Source: Marinobacter halotolerans (lineage in GTDB: Bacteria > Pseudomonadota > Gammaproteobacteria > Pseudomonadales > Oleiphilaceae). Taken from it: a stretch of 64,000 bases of DNA. The translations under genes were made by a program, and so were the position numbers. The notes beneath the pieces are model-generated. The model saw only the letters and a program-made list of their open reading frames with translations. It had not been told where the DNA came from and did not search any database. Numbering within the stretch: the first letter of the stretch is position 1; each line of letters opens with the position of its first letter. The stretch is from contig NZ_VMHP01000001.1 in assembly GCF_008795985.1 (NCBI RefSeq), positions 1,736,001-1,800,000 on the forward strand, given 5' to 3'. Positions 61,086 through 64,000 of the stretch are shown piece by piece.

Positions 61086-61133
61086 GTGAATCGCACCCGG
61101 TCAATGGAAAAACCGAAGTGAAAGGAGATCACG

Positions 61134-62039
61134 ATGGCCAAAAACACCGCCGCGTCTGTTCGTCAGAAGCTGCTGAATAAAGCCCGGGAAGAAAAACGCC
61201 CCTTTCAGGAATTGTTGCAGTATTACGCGATGGAGCGCTTTCTTTACCGGCTTAGCCAGTCGCCTCACAGTGGGAATTTTACCCTCAAGGGTGCACTGAT
61301 GCTCTGGGCCTTGCAGGGGCCGACCAGCCGTCCGACACGGGATATCGATATGTTGGGCCAGACCAGTAATGAGCCGGAGGCGATTCTGGCTCAGGTGCGA
61401 GGCGTTATCGCGACTGAGGTTACGGATGATGGCTTGCGTTTTGATCCGGATACCCTGAACGCAGAAGCGATCACCGAAGATGCAGACTATCAGGGGCTGC
61501 GGGTGACGTTTACCGGCTTTCTCGACACGGCCAGAATTCCGATGCAACTGGATATTGGCTTTGGCGATCCCATCTTTCCGTTTCCCTCCTGGCTGGAATT
61601 TCCAACCCTACTGGATTTCCCGGCTGCACGGATTCAGTGCTACACCCCTGAATCGTCCATTGCCGAGAAGTTCCAGGCGATGGTGAACCTGGGCGAACTG
61701 AACAGCCGGATGAAGGACTTTTACGATATCTGGCTTCTGTCCCGGCAGCATGAATTCCGGTTGGATCATTTGAAGGGGGCGGTCGAGCGCACGTTCGAAA
61801 AAAGAGCAACCGACATTCCTGCAAGCAATCCCTTTTCTGCCGCGTTTGTGGACAGCAAGCAGCCACAGTGGCAGGCTTTCCGTAATCGCCTTGGCCAAGA
61901 CCATGTGCCAGAGGCCTTTTCGGAAGTTGTAGAGGCGGTGGTTGAGTTTCTCAGTCCTGTGATGGCGCGCAGCGCCGAGGATGTCCTCGAGGAAACCTGG
62001 CGCCCACCCGGTCCATGGAGTTGGCAGGCCGATGGCTAG
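61134..62039 (+). CDS. abiEii: AbiEii/AbiGii-type nucleotidyltransferase toxin
   Basis: AbiEii toxins are nucleotidyltransferase-fold enzymes that stop growth during phage infection. The 301-residue protein has the motifs FTLKGALMLWALQG, then RPTRDIDMLGQ (the D-x-D catalytic pair), SSIAEKFQAMVNLGELNSRM (E-K), and KDFYDIWLLSRQHEFR (D-F-Y-D). All motif residues are present. AAAGGAGA lies upstream of the ATG. The hsdR start overlaps its end by 8 bp, so restriction-subunit translation is coupled to the toxin. Confidence 0.91.
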   Translation: MAKNTAASVRQKLLNKAREEKRPFQELLQYYAMERFLYRLSQSPHSGNFTLKGALMLWALQGPTSRPTRDIDMLGQTSNEPEAILAQVRGVIATEVTDDGLRFDPDTLNAEAITEDADYQGLRVTFTGFLDTARIPMQLDIGFGDPIFPFPSWLEFPTLLDFPAARIQCYTPESSIAEKFQAMVNLGELNSRMKDFYDIWLLSRQHEFRLDHLKGAVERTFEKRATDIPASNPFSAAFVDSKQPQWQAFRNRLGQDHVPEAFSEVVEAVVEFLSPVMARSAEDVLEETWRPPGPWSWQADG

Positions 62040-64000
62040 TTTTATCTCGGAAGATAATATAGAGCAGGCGCTGTTGCAGCGTCTCCAGCACATTCACGGT
62101 TTCAATGTGCTGGACTGCTATACCGCCAAGCCGGAAGACCTGAACGATGGCTCAAACCGTGCCGATAAGCGGGATGTCATATTCCCCGTTGAGTTAAAAA
62201 CCGCCTGCCTTCACCTGAATCCCGATATCCCGGAAGCCAACGTCGATGAGGCCATGGGGCGAATTATGGAGCGGCGTGCGGCCATGTCTCCGATTGCCGC
62301 CAACCGCGAACTGTACGACTTGATCCGGGACGGGGTGCCCGTCGAGTTTGATGATGAGCGGGGCATCAAACAGCACGAGAAAGTCCGGCTGGTCAATTTT
62401 GACGAACCGAAACAGAATCGCTGGCTGGCCGTCTCCCAGCTATGGATCAAATCCGTCGGACAAGCTCCCAAAGCCGCCTATCGTCGCCCGGATGTGATCC
62501 TGTACGTCAATGGATTGCCTCTGGTCTTTGTCGAGCTGAAGAACTCCAACGTGCGGCTGCGCAATGCCTTCGAGGATAACCTGCGCAGTTATCGGCACGA
62601 CATCCCCCAACTTTTTCACTGCAATGCCTTTTGCGTGCTGTCCAATGCCCTGGAAACCCGTGTGGGCAGTTTCACTGCCGGCTGGGAGCATTTCTTCAAC
62701 TGGTTCCGGGTGGAGAGTGAGGATGAAGCGGTCAACCGTAAAGAAATTACCCAGCAGGGCACCAGCCTGGAACACGCCGCCGACGGCCTTTGTGAAAAGG
62801 CTCGCCTGCTGGATTACGTCGAGAACTTCATCCTGTTCCACAAAGGCGAAACCAAGATCATCGCCCAGAATCACCAGTTCCTGGGTGTCAACAACGCCTA
62901 CGCGCGTTTCCTGAATCGCCGCGAGCACGACGGCAAACTGGGCGTGTTCTGGCATACCCAGGGCTCGGGCAAGAGCTTTTCGATGATCTTTTACGCTCGC
63001 AAAATTTTCCGGAAAGCCACTGGCAACTTCAGCTTTGTGGTGGTGACCGATCGCCAGGATCTGGACGGGCAGATTTACCGGAACTTCCTTCATACAGAGA
63101 CGGTTCGCGAACAGGATGCTGCGCAACCGGCCAATGCTGAGGAAATGCGTAAGTTTCTGGGCCAGAACAAGAAAGTGGTCTTCACGCTGATTCAGAAATT
63201 CCGGTACGACAAGGGCCGCAAATACCCAAAACTGTTTGACCCGGATAAGGAAAACCGGGAAATCATCGTGATGGTGGATGAGGCCCACCGCACCCAGTAC
63301 AAGAATCTGGCTGAAAACATGCGAGCAGGCCTGAAGGGGGCGCATTTCCTGGCCTTCACCGGTACGCCGCTGCTGGGGCGTGATCGTAAGACCAATAACT
63401 GGTTTGGCGATTACGTGTCCGAGTACAACTTCCAGCAGGCCATGGAAGACAACGCCACCGTGCCACTGTTCTATGAGAAACGGGTACCCAAGGTTCTGAT
63501 CCAGAACGACGATCTCGGTGATGAATTCTACGAGCTACTGGAAGACGAAAACCTGGATGAAGCCCAACAGGAAAAGCTCGAGAAAAAGTACGCCCGGGAA
63601 CTGGAATTGATCAAGCGGGACGACCGCCTGGATACCATTGCCCGGGACATCGTGTACCACTTCCCGCGTCGTGGTTATCTGGGCAAAGGCATGGTGATCA
63701 CACTAGACAAATTCACCGCCGTGCGCATGTACGACAAGGTGCAGCAGCACTGGAAAGACGAACAGAAACGCCTGCTGAAGCTGATCAAGGAGTCGACCAA
63801 CGAGGTTGAAAAGACCCGCTTCAAGAAGATCCGAGATTATATGAAAACGGTCGAGATGGCCGTGGTGATCAGTGACCCGAAAGCGGATGAGGAGAGGTTC
63901 GAGAAACAGGGGCTGGACATCAAGCCCCACATCAAGCGGCTGGACCAGCTTGATCAACACATGCACGACGTGGAGTACAACTTCAAGGACCCGGAACACC
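62032..64000 (+). CDS. hsdR: Type I restriction-modification system, restriction (R) subunit (3' end outside window)
   Basis: HsdR is the ATP-driven translocase and nuclease. About 656 residues are visible, starting MASFISEDNIEQALLQRLQ. The nuclease domain has RRPDVILYVNG then LVFVE168-L-K170 (D...E-x-K). The motor domain has Walker A WHTQGSGKSFSM (G311-S315), the Q/Ia region VVTDRQDLDGQ, DEAH box MVD416-E-A-H419-R, and FTGTPLLG (motif III). The rest of the motor and C-terminal helical part is missing. Overlap with abiEii is 8 bp. Expected total length is about 1000 residues. Confidence 0.94.
   Translation, partial: MASFISEDNIEQALLQRLQHIHGFNVLDCYTAKPEDLNDGSNRADKRDVIFPVELKTACLHLNPDIPEANVDEAMGRIMERRAAMSPIAANRELYDLIRDGVPVEFDDERGIKQHEKVRLVNFDEPKQNRWLAVSQLWIKSVGQAPKAAYRRPDVILYVNGLPLVFVELKNSNVRLRNAFEDNLRSYRHDIPQLFHCNAFCVLSNALETRVGSFTAGWEHFFNWFRVESEDEAVNRKEITQQGTSLEHAADGLCEKARLLDYVENFILFHKGETKIIAQNHQFLGVNNAYARFLNRREHDGKLGVFWHTQGSGKSFSMIFYARKIFRKATGNFSFVVVTDRQDLDGQIYRNFLHTETVREQDAAQPANAEEMRKFLGQNKKVVFTLIQKFRYDKGRKYPKLFDPDKENREIIVMVDEAHRTQYKNLAENMRAGLKGAHFLAFTGTPLLGRDRKTNNWFGDYVSEYNFQQAMEDNATVPLFYEKRVPKVLIQNDDLGDEFYELLEDENLDEAQQEKLEKKYARELELIKRDDRLDTIARDIVYHFPRRGYLGKGMVITLDKFTAVRMYDKVQQHWKDEQKRLLKLIKESTNEVEKTRFKKIRDYMKTVEMAVVISDPKADEERFEKQGLDIKPHIKRLDQLDQHMHDVEYNFKDPEH

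Overview
The window reads as chromosomal DNA of a marine, halotolerant, lipid-storing gammaproteobacterium, most likely Marinobacter or a close relative. This is an inference from gene content: a wax ester synthase/diacylglycerol acyltransferase, ectoine genes, a nitrate-assimilation locus, and intergenic palindromes of a style I associate with Marinobacter. No rRNA, tRNA, CRISPR array or insertion sequence was seen. Both edges cut genes: a TetR regulator on the left and hsdR on the right.

Left third (1-31 kb), mostly housekeeping and signalling: a TetR regulator, a spermidine-synthase-like protein, rlmA, an ankyrin protein, a PEBP-like protein, DUF547 and SDR proteins; an amino-acid ABC transporter operon (minus strand) headed by an ADP-ribosylglycohydrolase-family gene; a TVP38 membrane protein facing a fused TVP38-flavoprotein disulfide reductase, followed by a radical SAM protein; a palindrome-rich gap; a sodium:solute symporter coupled to a degenerate phosphoesterase; ectA directly followed by the ectoine-type aspartokinase (no ectB or ectC between them) and a group-2-like sigma factor; the pdxH-tag-DUF6482-DUF3429 operon; an MHYT-domain protein; a giant DUF748/AsmA-like protein; yfbR; an SPFH/NfeD pair; an SDR and a diguanylate cyclase.

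Middle (30-43 kb): a DUF2156 acyl/aminoacyl-transferase-like gene whose stop overlaps the start of a MalT-type LuxR regulator; a PF10118 hydrolase divergent from an AraC regulator; a double-TM2 protein; a wax ester synthase; and an RND efflux adaptor/pump pair.

Nitrate assimilation (43-56 kb) is the best-resolved system. Minus strand: nasT-nasS (cytoplasmic nitrate sensor and ANTAR antiterminator), nrtA-nrtB-nrtD (nitrate ABC importer), then an FAD oxidoreductase-nirB-nirD. Plus strand, divergent: nasA. Each of the four transcription units has a sequence matching the sigma-54 -24/-12 consensus with exact GG-N10-GC spacing, and a near-perfect NtrC-type dyad lies 85 bp upstream of the nir promoter. 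The nasA, nrtA and nir leaders each carry an intrinsic terminator whose 5' arm begins with the 3' arm of a small hairpin of form GGC-AnnGnn-GCC, the hexaloop class recognised by ANTAR proteins. This predicts two-level control: NtrC/sigma-54 for nitrogen limitation, and NasS-NasT antitermination for nitrate.

Right end (57-64 kb): a type I restriction-modification operon, hsdM-hsdS-(abiEi-abiEii)-hsdR, with a type IV toxin-antitoxin module inserted between the specificity and restriction genes. A long palindrome at the start of abiEi is a probable autoregulatory operator.
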